Assembly (NCBI RefSeq): GCF_017357225.1
Contig: NZ_CP071604.1
Location: forward strand, 2,979,001-3,043,000
Source: Rhizobium binae
GTDB lineage: Bacteria; Pseudomonadota; Alphaproteobacteria; Rhizobiales; Rhizobiaceae
Reading direction: 5' to 3'
Length of the DNA stretch: 64,000 bases
Part shown: one piece after another, positions 17,551 through 26,496 of the stretch
How positions within the stretch are numbered: the stretch's first letter is position 1
Layout of the letters: the number at the start of each line of letters is the position of its first letter
Program-made: the position numbers and the translations under genes
The notes under the pieces: model-generated
Database searches by the model: none
What the model was told of the DNA's origin: nothing
The model's input: the letters and a program-made list of their open reading frames with translations, nothing else

Positions 17551-18162
17551 ATGAGCGAAGCGATGCAACTCGTCCCTATGGTCATAGAACAGTCCAGCCG
17601 GGGGGAGCGATCCTTTGACATTTATTCCCGGCTTCTGCGCGAGCGGATTATCTTCCTCAATGGCGAGGTGAACGATACCGTTTCGGCGCTCGTCTGCGCG
17701 CAACTGCTGTTTCTGGAAGCGGAAAACCCCAAAAAGCCGATCAACCTCTATATCAATTCGCCGGGCGGCGCCGTGACCAGCGGCCTGGCCATGTACGACA
17801 CCATGCGCTTCATCCGTGCGCCGGTTCATACACTATGCATGGGGACGGCCCGTTCAATGGGATCGTTCCTGCTGATGGCAGGCGAACCCGGCGAAAGAGC
17901 CGCATTGCCCAATGCCAGCATCCTCATTCACCAGCCCTCGGGCGGATTTCAAGGGCAGGCTTCCGACATGCTGATTCATGCCGAGGAAATTTTAAAGACC
18001 AAGCAACGCATGACGCGGCTCTACGCGGAGCATTGCGGACGTTCCTACGAAGACTTTGAGCACGGGATGGATCGCGACCGTTTCATGACGGCGGAGGAAG
18101 CGCTTGAATGGGGTCTTATCGACCGCATTCTGAAGGTTCGGGAAGACCCGGGCAGCCTATAA
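17551..18162 (+). CDS. clpP: ClpP-type serine protease (paralogue)
   Basis: A 203-residue ATP-dependent Clp protease subunit. The catalytic triad is present: Ser102 in [12 protein letters not shown], His127 in ILIHQPSGG, and an Asp in [12 protein letters not shown] (Asp176). It retains the INSPGG oxyanion strand and a short propeptide-like N-terminus ([19 protein letters not shown]). It sits 45 bases after the SRPBCC gene on the same strand with GGAGG before the ATG, so it is probably co-transcribed with arsR. It is not beside clpX or tig, where the main clpP is expected, so I read it as an accessory paralogue. Confidence 0.93.
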   Translation: MSEAMQLVPMVIEQSSRGERSFDIYSRLLRERIIFLNGEVNDTVSALVCAQLLFLEAENPKKPINLYINSPGGAVTSGLAMYDTMRFIRAPVHTLCMGTARSMGSFLLMAGEPGERAALPNASILIHQPSGGFQGQASDMLIHAEEILKTKQRMTRLYAEHCGRSYEDFEHGMDRDRFMTAEEALEWGLIDRILKVREDPGSL

Positions 18163-18230
18163 GCCTTGCCGCAAAAATCCCGATTGAGCGACACCTGTTT
18201 TCTCAGACTGCGGCGATGGCCTTTGCACCG

Positions 18231-19163
18231 TCAAGAGCCTGACCCACGCCCACCAGCACGCGCTGGGGGCGTTCTGCTGCCATGAACGAGTGCTGACCAC
18301 TGGCCGGGCGTCATGCCGTAGGCCTTTTTGAAGTGGCGGTTGAGATGGCTCTGGTCGGCAAAGCCCGTCGCAGCCGCCGTGTCCGAAATGCTCTCGCCGG
18401 CGCCGATCATGGCGCGGGCCTGCTGCAGCCGCCGCATCAGCAGGTAGCGATGCGGGCTCGTGGCAAAGGCCGCCCGGAAATGCCGCGACAGCGCGAAACG
18501 ATCGAGCCCGGTGACCGCTTCCAGTTCGCCGGAATAAACCGGCCGTGTGGCATGCGCTTCAAGATAATCCCGCGCCGCCCGTGTCTGCCGCCAGGCGATC
18601 GCCCCGAACGACCGGCGCGGCACCCGCGCGTGCCGTGACAAGCCGCCCGTCACCCGCGACACGAAATCGTCGACGAAGAGTTCGTCCAGTTCGCGGTCGA
18701 GTTCGCCGAGTGCATCCAGCAGCACGCCGGCCAATTCCGGATCGCCGATGACCGGCTCATCGACGAACGGCAGGCCAAGGCCTTCCGCCTCCAGGCATTC
18801 GAGCAGCAGCGCCGGCTCCATATAGAGCATGCGGTATTGCAGCCCGTCCTCGGTTCCCGCGCCGCCGTCGTGTTCTTCGTCGGGGTGCAGCACGATCACT
18901 TGTCCCGGCAGGCTGAAGCGCCGCTCTCCGCGATAGCGAAAGGTCTGCACGCCCTTCATGGTGACGCCGAGCGCGTAGGTGTCGTGCCGGTGCGGCTCGA
19001 AGACATTGCCGGAGAATTGCGCGCCGATGCGCTCGATGCCGGGAAAGGCCGGCGCCGTCAGAATGCCGTTGCCGGATGGCCCCGTGCACAAACGTTCAAG
19101 ACCTTCGAAGACCTGCTGTTGTAGAAGCTGGCTCAACGCCTTCGATACTCCTATTCCATGCAT
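18231..19163 (-). CDS. AraC family transcriptional regulator
   Basis: A 310-residue regulator. The N-terminal cupin-like sensor has HRHDTYALGVTMKGVQTFRYRGERR and LHPDEEHDGGAG. The C-terminal AraC DNA-binding domain covers residues ~190-290: SGELEAVTGLDRFALSRHFRAAF, then DTAAATGFADQSHLNRHFKKAYGMTPGQW. The N-terminal part resembles the AraC_binding group found next to LysE or DUF2000 genes. It is divergent from the DUF2000 gene with at most 17 bases between starts, so the functional start may be a little downstream. Confidence 0.92.
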   Translation of the reverse strand: MHGIGVSKALSQLLQQQVFEGLERLCTGPSGNGILTAPAFPGIERIGAQFSGNVFEPHRHDTYALGVTMKGVQTFRYRGERRFSLPGQVIVLHPDEEHDGGAGTEDGLQYRMLYMEPALLLECLEAEGLGLPFVDEPVIGDPELAGVLLDALGELDRELDELFVDDFVSRVTGGLSRHARVPRRSFGAIAWRQTRAARDYLEAHATRPVYSGELEAVTGLDRFALSRHFRAAFATSPHRYLLMRRLQQARAMIGAGESISDTAAATGFADQSHLNRHFKKAYGMTPGQWSALVHGSRTPPARAGGRGSGS

Positions 19164-19180
19164 AGGTGAAAGACTGTCTG

Positions 19181-19588
19181 ATGTTTGATACCAAAATCAC
19201 CGTCGTCCTGCGAAACAATCTTGCCGCCTGGCAGAAGCTGAACGTCACCGCCTTTCTGATGACCGGCATCGCCGGCGGGCATCCCGAGATCATCGGCGAG
19301 CCTTACCGTGACCGTGTCGGCAACATCTACAATCCCTTGTCGATCCAGCCGATCATCGTGCTCTCCGCCGACGAGGCGACGATGTCTGCCATCCACCGCC
19401 GTGCGCTGGAACGCGATGTCACCGCCTCGCTCTTCATCGAGGAAATGTTCGCAACTGGCCACGACGCGGCCAATCGCGCCGTCTTTTCCGAATATGCGCC
19501 CGACGATGCCAAGGTCGTCGGCATCGCTCTGCGCGCCGACAAGAAGATCGTCGACAAGATCACCAAGGGCGCAGCGATGCAGCACTGA
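19181..19588 (+). CDS. DUF2000 family protein
   Basis: A 135-residue protein starting MFDTKITVVLRNNLAAWQKLNVTAFLMTG, with YNPLSIQPIIVLSADEATM and FIEEMFATGHDAANRAVF. The family has a peptidyl-tRNA hydrolase-like fold and is repeatedly found divergent from an AraC regulator; no activity is established. An in-frame GTG five codons upstream is less likely than the ATG at 19181. A weak hairpin follows the stop. Confidence 0.85.
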   Translation: MFDTKITVVLRNNLAAWQKLNVTAFLMTGIAGGHPEIIGEPYRDRVGNIYNPLSIQPIIVLSADEATMSAIHRRALERDVTASLFIEEMFATGHDAANRAVFSEYAPDDAKVVGIALRADKKIVDKITKGAAMQH

Positions 19589-19597
19589 GGAAAAAGA

Positions 19598-19617
19598 CCG
19601 GGCATGGCCCGGCCTTT
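19598..19617. terminator. Weak bidirectional terminator between DUF2000 and OmpA-type genes
   Basis: CCGGGC-ATG-GCCCGG followed by CCTTTCC, with an A-run on its left side (AAAAAGA). It lies between two convergent genes. The stem is only 6 bp and the T-run is interrupted. Confidence 0.5.
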
Positions 19618-19640
19618 CCGCAAACGCTGCGAGACGGGGC

Positions 19641-20306
19641 TCAGCCCTGCGTGATCGGCGCGATCTGGATTTCGACGCGACGGTTCTGGGCGCGGCCGGC
19701 TTCGGACGCATTGGAGGCGACCGGCTGCGACGGACCGAAGCCGACGGCGGAGACGCGGCGCTGGTCGATGCCCTGGCCACCGAGGTAATCGGCAACCGAA
19801 AGCGCGCGGCGCTGCGACAGGTCCTGATTGTGCTGCAGGCTGCCGGTTGAATCCGTATGGCCGTTGACGTCGATCAGCGTCCGGTTGAACTTGCGCAGCA
19901 CGATCGCCACCGAGTTCAGCGTCGGATAGAAGCCCGGCTTCACCGCATCCTGGTCGACGTCGAAGGTGATGTTCGACGGCATGTTGAGAATGATATTGTC
20001 ACCGTTGCGGGTCACCGAAATACCGGTGCCTTCGAGCTGGGCGCGGAGCTCGGCTTCCTGCTGGTCCATGTAGTTGCCGATCGCACCGCCGGCGAGAGCG
20101 CCGATGCCGGCGCCAATCAGCGCCGCATTGCGCTTGCCGTGGCCGCCGCCGCCGACGGCGACACCGACGAGCGCGCCACCAAGCGCACCCAGCGCCGCGC
20201 CGCCCGCCGTGTTGGAAACCTTCTGCTCACCGGTATAGGGGTCGGTCGTCGTGCACGCACTGAGATAGCTTGCTGCGACAGCCAGAAGTATGAATTTCTT
20301 GATCAT
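19641..20306 (-). CDS. OmpA-type glycine-zipper outer-membrane lipoprotein
   Basis: A 221-residue lipoprotein of the YiaD type. The signal peptide MIKKFILLAVAASYLSAC ends in a lipobox (LSAC), so Cys18 would be acylated. A glycine-zipper region (~30-75: GGAALGALGGALVGVAVGGG, IGAGIGALAGGAIGNYMDQQ) suggests membrane insertion. The OmpA peptidoglycan-binding domain (~110-215) shows LIDVNGHTDSTGSLQHNQDLSQRRA and NRRVEIQI. I chose the ATG at 20306 because it gives the signal peptide; the frame extends 15 codons upstream. Confidence 0.92.
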   Translation of the reverse strand: MIKKFILLAVAASYLSACTTTDPYTGEQKVSNTAGGAALGALGGALVGVAVGGGGHGKRNAALIGAGIGALAGGAIGNYMDQQEAELRAQLEGTGISVTRNGDNIILNMPSNITFDVDQDAVKPGFYPTLNSVAIVLRKFNRTLIDVNGHTDSTGSLQHNQDLSQRRALSVADYLGGQGIDQRRVSAVGFGPSQPVASNASEAGRAQNRRVEIQIAPITQG

Positions 20307-20480
20307 GGAAAAGGATGGTCTCCGTTCAAAGCTGGTGCGAGCAAATGGCAAGGATTACGGCAAGAAAATGAAGATGTTCCCTTGATAGGGGAATTTCAGG
20401 CGCCGAAACAGCCGCCATGTTGCAGCAATGCGCTGAAATCACCATTTTTTGCAAAGGGCAGCGCCCTCTTCTCCCCTTTC

Positions 20481-20544
20481 ACCAAGTCAGTTGAAGTGGA
20501 CGGAGGAAAGGTGGTGCCTGCGTCCACATACTGACTTGGTCAGT
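20481..20544. repeat. Long interrupted inverted repeat with operator-like core
   Basis: ACCAAGTCAGT (20481-20491) and GTGGACG (20496-20502) repeat in inverted order at 20521-20527 and 20530-20540, making an 18-bp stem broken by a small bulge with an 18-base loop. The right arm runs into ACTGAC-TTG-GTCAGT (20530-20544), itself a perfect 6-bp dyad of TetR-operator form. It lies between the lipoprotein start and the flagellin stop. Confidence 0.7.
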
Positions 20545-20570
20545 GAAAATGAGTTGGCACGCCCACACCT

Positions 20571-21569
20571 TTAGAAATTCTGGAACAGCTGCCTGACCGT
20601 ATCATAGGTCGCGTTGGCGATGTTCAGGGACTGCAGACCGAGCTGCTGCTGTGTCTGCAGCGCCCTGAGCTTGCTCGACTCCTCCTCCATGTCGGCATCG
20701 ACGAGCCGGCCGATGCCGCCGGTGATGTTGTCGTGCAGCTTGGTGGCGAAGTCGTTCTGCAGCTCGATGCGTTTTTCCAGCGCGCCGAAGGCGGATCCGA
20801 CCGTCGTCAGCTGCGTCAGCGCAGCATCGACGACGCTGATCATTTCGCTGACCTGGCCTTTCGTCGTGCTCGACGACAGAGAGATCACCACCTGACCGGC
20901 GGTGGCGCCGTTCTTGCTGGTCATCAGCACGTAGTCCTGCGAGGTGCCGAGCTCGGTTGCAAAATAGGCCGAGGTCAGCACGCCATACTCACCCGAACCG
21001 GTGGCCCGGTCGTCGATCAGATAGCGCGCGTCCTTGGAGGACGTGGCCCCGACCGGCGTGTTGTCGATATGATAGCTCAGCATGCCGACCGAGATCGTAC
21101 CGTCGGCGTTGCGGATGAAGGAAGCGGGGATCTGGCGCGGCTGCGTCGGGGTCGCGTCGTTGTTCAGGATCACCCAGTTATCGCTGTTGAAGGTTGCCGA
21201 TTCTGAAACGCTGCGCAGTTGCTCCTGCAGTTGCTTGATTTCTTCGTTGATCTTGGTCTTGTCGACGCCGTCCTCGGTGGCCGCGACCAGCTTCGCCTTG
21301 ATTTCCGAGACGACGTCGATGACGTTCTGGACGCCGGCATAGGCCGTGCCCATCGTCGCCGCGGCCATGCCGAGTGCATCCTGGATCGCCGAAACCGCCT
21401 TGTTGTCGGTGCGTGCGGTGGTGGCGATCGACCAGTAGACGGCGTTGTCGGCCGCTTTGGCGACACGCATGCCCGTCGTGATGTGGTTTTGCGTAACCGT
21501 CATATTGCGGTTGATATCGCGCAGCACATGGAGCGCCGCATCGACGGAGACGCGCTGATAAATACTCAC
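20571..21569 (-). CDS. Flagellin
   Basis: A 332-residue flagellar filament protein. N-terminal D0/D1 helices are seen in ALHVLRDINRNMTVTQNHITTGMRVAKAADNAVYWSIA and the C-terminal pair in EEESSKLRALQTQQQLGLQSLNIANATYDTVRQLFQNF (conserved termini that pack in the filament). The variable middle (~170-240) is short. The start is a GTG at 21569 with GGAG ten bases upstream. No other flagellar gene is in the window, so this is an orphan flagellin. It probably contributes a minor filament subunit. Confidence 0.9.
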   Translation of the reverse strand: MSIYQRVSVDAALHVLRDINRNMTVTQNHITTGMRVAKAADNAVYWSIATTARTDNKAVSAIQDALGMAAATMGTAYAGVQNVIDVVSEIKAKLVAATEDGVDKTKINEEIKQLQEQLRSVSESATFNSDNWVILNNDATPTQPRQIPASFIRNADGTISVGMLSYHIDNTPVGATSSKDARYLIDDRATGSGEYGVLTSAYFATELGTSQDYVLMTSKNGATAGQVVISLSSSTTKGQVSEMISVVDAALTQLTTVGSAFGALEKRIELQNDFATKLHDNITGGIGRLVDADMEEESSKLRALQTQQQLGLQSLNIANATYDTVRQLFQNF

Positions 21570-21727
21570 GGGAACCAAACTCCAAAAACACAACAGAACG
21601 CAACTGAACCAGAATGAACCATCCGCGCAGACACTCATGTCCGGGGTCGCTGAATCCAGCGCATTGCGGTCTTCGGGAAAACAGAAAAGACCAGTCGGTT
21701 CCTGATCGCGATCATTGCCGCTTATGC

Positions 21728-21742
21728 TTAATAAACGGCTAA
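21728..21742. promoter_or_regulatory. CtrA-like half-site pair upstream of flagellin
   Basis: TTAA-N7-CTAA, seven of eight bases of the TTAA-N7-TTAA CtrA box, about 160 bases before the flagellin start in an AT-richer stretch. Weak evidence; a single near match can occur by chance. Confidence 0.25.
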
Positions 21743-21784
21743 TCTTCAGGCGAAATTTATCCTGTTCCGCAAGACTTGATATGC

Positions 21785-21820
21785 CAAAAAAAACCCGCCG
21801 AATGGGGATCCGACGGGGTG
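21785..21820 (-). terminator. Terminator after the RND permease
   Basis: Read leftward, CCGTCGGA pairs with TTCGGCGG (including G-T pairs) around ATCCCCA, followed by eight T residues (A-run 21786-21793). It lies 20-50 bases past the permease stop. Confidence 0.75.
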
Positions 21821-21838
21821 TTCAGTCCTGACGTCAGC

Positions 21839-24800
21839 TCACTCGGCAGCTTGCAGCTGTTCCTCGCCGGGTGCTGCGCGCCCCCGGGTGGCGATCGCCA
21901 TCTCCTCGTGCAGGCGCGCTACTTCATGAGCGTGCGGCTTGGCGAAACGGGCGAGCAGCAGATAAGCAACCGGCGTGATGAACAGCGTCACCAGCGTTGC
22001 AAAACCGAGACCGCCGACGATCACCCAGCCGAGTGCCACGCGCGCTTCCGCACCGGCACCATGGGCGAAGACGAGCGGCACGCCACCGAGGATGGTGGCG
22101 ATCATCGTCATCATGACAGGGCGAAGGCGCAGCGCGCAGGCCTTCTCGATCGAGGACCGCACGTCCTCCCCCCGATCGCGCAGCTGATTGGCGAATTCGA
22201 CGATCAGGATGCCGTTCTTGGCCATGACGCCGACCAGCAGCACCAGGCCGATCTGACTGTAGATATTGAGGCTGGAGCCGGTGATGACGAGCGCAAACAC
22301 GGCGCAGGCAAGACCGAGCGGCACCGTCGACATGATGATCAGCGAGGACAGCACGCTTTCGAACTGTGCGGCCAGCACCAAAAAAATGATGACGATCGCG
22401 AAGCCGAAAGTCAGCGTCATGCCGTTGGAATTTTCCTCCAGCGTTGCCGCTTCGGCAAGCGGCAGGAGGCGGGAGCCCGGCGGCAGCAGCGGCGCGGCTA
22501 GTTCGGTCACCTGGCTGACGGCATCGCCGAGCGACATGCCGTTCCTGAGACCGGCGGTGATGGCGACGGAGGCAAGCTGCTGCTCGCGATTCAGCTGCGG
22601 CGCGACCGAACCTTCCTTCATCGTGGCGATGACCGACATCGGCACGATCTTGCCGTCGCCGGTCTTCAGGAAGACGTTTTCAAGGTCGGTTGGATCGTCG
22701 ATCGGCCTTGTCGTCGAGGTCAGGAGAACAGGATAGGATTCACCTTCGACGAAGACGTCGACCACCGAGCGCCCTGCGAGCAGCGACTGGATCGCCGTCG
22801 AAAGCCCGGTGATGTCGATGCCGAGATCCGAGGCGCGCTCGCGGTCGATTGCCACGGACACCTGCGCCTGGCTGGGTTCGTTGGTCAGACGTGGCGTATC
22901 ATACTGACCCGTCGCCTCGAGGGCCCGCACCAGCTTTGCGGCTGCCGCCGTCAGCGCCTCGTGATCATTGCCGATCAGCGCCATCTGCACGCCGCTGCCG
23001 GCGCCGCGGATGCGCAGGCTGTTGGAGGAGATGGCATTGCCGCGCAGCGCCGGCACCTTCGCGGCAGCCTGGTTGATGTCGGCGACAATCTCGGCCTGCG
23101 TCCGTTGGCGCTCTCCCCAGGGGGCAAGGGTCAGCACCATGAAGCCGCTGTTGAGCGAGCCCCCCTGTCCGGAAATCGAGAAGACATTGCGAATGTCGCC
23201 GCTGTCGACCAGCGGCTGCAGATATTCCTCAAGGAGCTGCATCTTGTCGCGGGTATATTCAAGGCTCGACCCCTGCGGCGTCGTCAGCCGCATCATCACC
23301 ATCGAGCGGTCTTCGTCCGGCGTCAGTTCGCTCTTGACCGTCGAGAACGCGATCAATGCCGCGCCGGCAAACATCACCGAGAAGAGCACGACGACGAAAG
23401 GCGCGCTGAGGCATCCGTGCAGCGCCCATCTGTAGAGGTTGGCGAAGGCTCCGCCGACGCGGCCGAGCGCGCCGTGATCCTCGATCATCGGCTTCGTCAG
23501 CATGCGTGAGGCAAGCATCGGGCAGAGCGTCAGCGCCACGATCGACGACAGCCCGACCGAGAAGGCGAGCACGAAACCGAATTCGCAGAACAGCCCGCCG
23601 ACCTGTCCCGGCAGGAAGGAGAGCGGAATGAACACCGCCGCCAGCGTCGCGGTCGTGGCGATGACGGCGAAGAACACCTCACGCGTGCCGAGCACGGCAG
23701 CCGCCCGCGGCCCCATGCCCTCGGCGCGCCGCCGCACGATATTTTCGAGCACCACGATCGCGTCGTCGACGACAAGGCCGGTCGCCAGCACGATGGCGAG
23801 CAGCGTCAGGATATTGATCGAAAAGCCGACCATGTAGATTGCCGCCAGCGTGCCGATCAGCGCCACCGGCATGCTGACCGCCGGGATCAGCGTCGCCCGC
23901 CAGTCGCGCAGGAAGAGATAGATGACGGCGGTGACGATGACGGCAGCAAGCACCAGCGCCAGCACCACCTCGTGGATCGCGCCCTGGATGAAGACGGCGT
24001 CGTCGCTGGTGATGGCGATCGTCGTTCCCTCGGGCAGCGTCTTCGACAATTGCTCGACGGCGGCCTTGATGCCGGTCGAAATGTTCAGCGTGTTCGACTG
24101 CGCCTGGCGGATGATGCCGAGGCCGATGCCCGGCTTGCCGTTGGAACGGAGCGCAGTATCCCCGTCGCGGGGCCCAAGCGTCACCGTCGCGACGTCACCG
24201 AGCCGGATACGGTCCTGCAGCATGACATTGGAAAAATCGGCTGGCGTCTGTAGGGCTGCGGTGGCACGCACGACGATATCCTGCGTCCTGCTCTTCAGCG
24301 AGCCGGCCGGCACGTCGAGTGCGGCATTGTCGAGCGCCTTCGTCAGGTCGCCGATCGTCAGTCCGCGGCTCGCCAGCGAGCCCTGGTCGACATCAACGCG
24401 AAAAACCTTCTCCTGGTCGCCATATTCCTGGACATCGGCCACGCCGTCGACGGAAGCCAGCCGATCGATCACCTCGTTCTCGACGAGCTGCGTCAGGTCG
24501 TCCATGTTCAGTTTGGTGGAGGTGACGGCGAGCCGCATGATCGCCGAGGAATCCGAATCCGCCTTGACGATCTGCGGCGCATCCGCCTCGTCGGGCAGGT
24601 TCTGGGTGATGCGGCCGATTGCATCGCGCACGTCGTTGGCGGCGACGGCGAGATCGATCGCATCGGAGAATTCGAGCGTCACCCGGCTCTGGCCGAAGGA
24701 CGAGGTCGACGAGATCGATTTCAGGCCGCTGACGCGGGCGACCGCGCCCTCGATCACCTTGGTCAATTCCTGGTCGATCGTCTGCGGCGATGCGCCGTCG

Positions 24801-24994
24801 AAAGTGGTGCGCACCGTGACGACCGGCCGGTCGACATCCGGCAGCTCGCGCACCTCGACGCCGACATAGGCCGCAAGGCCGGCAACGACCATCAGCGTGT
24901 TGAACACCAGCGCCAGGATCGGCCGGCGAACAAACAGTGCGGTGAAACTCTGTTTTCCCGACGATCCGCCCTGATGAATCTCGGTCACGGTCAT
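21839..24994 (-). CDS. RND efflux transporter permease
   Basis: A 1051-residue inner-membrane proton-driven pump of the HAE1/AcrB class. Twelve helices are expected, with two large periplasmic loops. The helix-1 region ALFVRRPILALVFNTLMVVAG and the TM4 motif GLVVDDAIVVLENIVRR (paired Asp for proton relay) are clear. Also visible are AVFIPLSFLPGQVGGLFCEFG and the C-terminal VALGWVIVGGLGFATLVTLFITPVAYLLL. It overlaps the adaptor gene by ATGA. No outer-membrane factor gene is adjacent, so a TolC-like protein must come from elsewhere. Substrate unknown. Confidence 0.94.
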   Translation of the reverse strand: MTVTEIHQGGSSGKQSFTALFVRRPILALVFNTLMVVAGLAAYVGVEVRELPDVDRPVVTVRTTFDGASPQTIDQELTKVIEGAVARVSGLKSISSTSSFGQSRVTLEFSDAIDLAVAANDVRDAIGRITQNLPDEADAPQIVKADSDSSAIMRLAVTSTKLNMDDLTQLVENEVIDRLASVDGVADVQEYGDQEKVFRVDVDQGSLASRGLTIGDLTKALDNAALDVPAGSLKSRTQDIVVRATAALQTPADFSNVMLQDRIRLGDVATVTLGPRDGDTALRSNGKPGIGLGIIRQAQSNTLNISTGIKAAVEQLSKTLPEGTTIAITSDDAVFIQGAIHEVVLALVLAAVIVTAVIYLFLRDWRATLIPAVSMPVALIGTLAAIYMVGFSINILTLLAIVLATGLVVDDAIVVLENIVRRRAEGMGPRAAAVLGTREVFFAVIATTATLAAVFIPLSFLPGQVGGLFCEFGFVLAFSVGLSSIVALTLCPMLASRMLTKPMIEDHGALGRVGGAFANLYRWALHGCLSAPFVVVLFSVMFAGAALIAFSTVKSELTPDEDRSMVMMRLTTPQGSSLEYTRDKMQLLEEYLQPLVDSGDIRNVFSISGQGGSLNSGFMVLTLAPWGERQRTQAEIVADINQAAAKVPALRGNAISSNSLRIRGAGSGVQMALIGNDHEALTAAAAKLVRALEATGQYDTPRLTNEPSQAQVSVAIDRERASDLGIDITGLSTAIQSLLAGRSVVDVFVEGESYPVLLTSTTRPIDDPTDLENVFLKTGDGKIVPMSVIATMKEGSVAPQLNREQQLASVAITAGLRNGMSLGDAVSQVTELAAPLLPPGSRLLPLAEAATLEENSNGMTLTFGFAIVIIFLVLAAQFESVLSSLIIMSTVPLGLACAVFALVITGSSLNIYSQIGLVLLVGVMAKNGILIVEFANQLRDRGEDVRSSIEKACALRLRPVMMTMIATILGGVPLVFAHGAGAEARVALGWVIVGGLGFATLVTLFITPVAYLLLARFAKPHAHEVARLHEEMAIATRGRAAPGEEQLQAAE

Positions 24995-26199
24995 TGCGTC
25001 GCGACCTCGGCATTTGCGGCGATATCGGCGGAAACCCGCACCGCCCCACCCTCACGCACCCGCTGCAGGCCCTGTGTCACGATCTTGTCGCCGTCCTTGA
25101 GATCGGCGTTGACGAGAATGAAGTCGGGATTGCGCTGCACGATGCTCACCCGCACCTTATGCGACTTGTCGTCGGTCACCTGCCAGACGAAAGATCCTTG
25201 CGAATCCCACTGCACGGACTGCGGATCGACCGCCGGATATTTGTCGCCGGGGAATTTCATGCTGACGCTGAAGGACATGCCGGCGCGCAGCTCATCCGAT
25301 GAGTTGTCGATCCGGGCACGCAGGCGAAGTGTGCGGCTTGCGGCATCGATGCGGTTGTCGACGGCCTCGATCGCGCCTGAGAATACCTGCCCCGGTTTTG
25401 CGACCGACATCGCCTCGACCGGCTGGCCGACGGCGACCGTATTGGCAAAGCGCTCGGGCACCCAGAAATCGACAAGGATTTCTGAACGGTCGTCGAGCGT
25501 CACGATCGGCGTCGTCGTCGTGACGTTGTCGCCGATATTGACCGGCACGATGCCGACGATCCCGTCGATCGGGGCGATGATATTGCGCCGCGCGAGGTTG
25601 AGCTCGGCCGCCTGCAGCTGCAGCCGGGCGCCCTGCTCGGCGATCTCGGAATCGAACACGTCCATTCGCGACACGCTCGACTTGATGTTGTGATAGAGAT
25701 TGGATTTTTCGACGGCGGCCCTGACCGCCACATCCGCCTGGCCGCGGGCGATCACCTGCTCCTCGCTGTCGAGCTTGGCCAGCACCTGACCGGCCTTCAC
25801 CCTGTCGCCCGACTTGATGAGGATTTCACGGATCGTGCCCGTTGCCTGCGGCGTCACGGCGACCGAACGGATCGCGTCACCTGTGCCGATGGCATTCAGC
25901 CGATCGTTGACGACGCCCTGGACGACAGCCTCAGTCGCGACGAGAATCGCGCTGTTGCGCCCGCCGCCACTGCGGCGGTTCTGACCCTGCCCTTGCTCCT
26001 GGCCGCGCTGCTGCCGTTCCGCCCTGGAAGCATCGGCATCCGCCGCCTGTCCGGTCTTCGGCGCAACCATCGAAACCAGATTGCCGGGAATGCCTGCTGA
26101 GCGCATCGAATCGCCGGCGCCCGGCGCAAAGAAAACCCACGCGGCAAAACCGGCAATGATGACGATGAGCGAAAGTATAAACTGCTTCCAAAAGGCCAT
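24991..26199 (-). CDS. RND efflux periplasmic adaptor (membrane fusion protein)
   Basis: A 402-residue adaptor. One N-terminal anchor helix (~8-25) is followed by a Gln/Arg/Gly-rich segment (~58-80). The barrel-sandwich/lipoyl halves are VTPQATGTIREILIKSGDRVKAGQVLAKLD and RRNIIAPIDGIVGIVPVNIGDNV, flanking a short coiled coil. Beta-barrel and membrane-proximal parts follow (VDFWVPERFANTV, GDKIVTQGLQRVREGGAV). It is the first gene of the two-gene operon with the permease, so regulation should act in 26200-26496. Confidence 0.93.
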   Translation of the reverse strand: MAFWKQFILSLIVIIAGFAAWVFFAPGAGDSMRSAGIPGNLVSMVAPKTGQAADADASRAERQQRGQEQGQGQNRRSGGGRNSAILVATEAVVQGVVNDRLNAIGTGDAIRSVAVTPQATGTIREILIKSGDRVKAGQVLAKLDSEEQVIARGQADVAVRAAVEKSNLYHNIKSSVSRMDVFDSEIAEQGARLQLQAAELNLARRNIIAPIDGIVGIVPVNIGDNVTTTTPIVTLDDRSEILVDFWVPERFANTVAVGQPVEAMSVAKPGQVFSGAIEAVDNRIDAASRTLRLRARIDNSSDELRAGMSFSVSMKFPGDKYPAVDPQSVQWDSQGSFVWQVTDDKSHKVRVSIVQRNPDFILVNADLKDGDKIVTQGLQRVREGGAVRVSADIAANAEVATQ

Positions 26200-26352
26200 T
26201 CACGTCTCCGGAGGGACTCGAGGTTGGACCAGGGTCGGTCGAAAGAGCCGCTGCGGATTGCGATCGAAGGGATCTCCATCCCCAAGGATCAGGATTCCCC
26301 GCTGGTGCGACAATATCGCGCTTTTGCAGCTTAACGGCAAGCATAAGCACCC

Positions 26353-26374
26353 GGCATTACCGATTTGTAATACC
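26353..26374. promoter_or_regulatory. Imperfect dyad upstream of the efflux operon
   Basis: GGCATTAC-CGATTT-GTAATACC: seven of eight positions symmetric, about 155 bases before the adaptor start. It could be a repressor site. No regulator gene is adjacent. The rest of 26200-26496 shows no gene. Confidence 0.35.
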
Positions 26375-26496
26375 AGCGAAGAATGGAAATAACCCGGCCG
26401 CTCACTTTTGCTTGAACGCAGATCTCAAACCACTTCAGTGCAGCCGGTTTGCCGGTGACTATCGCGCAGAGCCCCAAAAATCGGGGGGCAGAAAAT

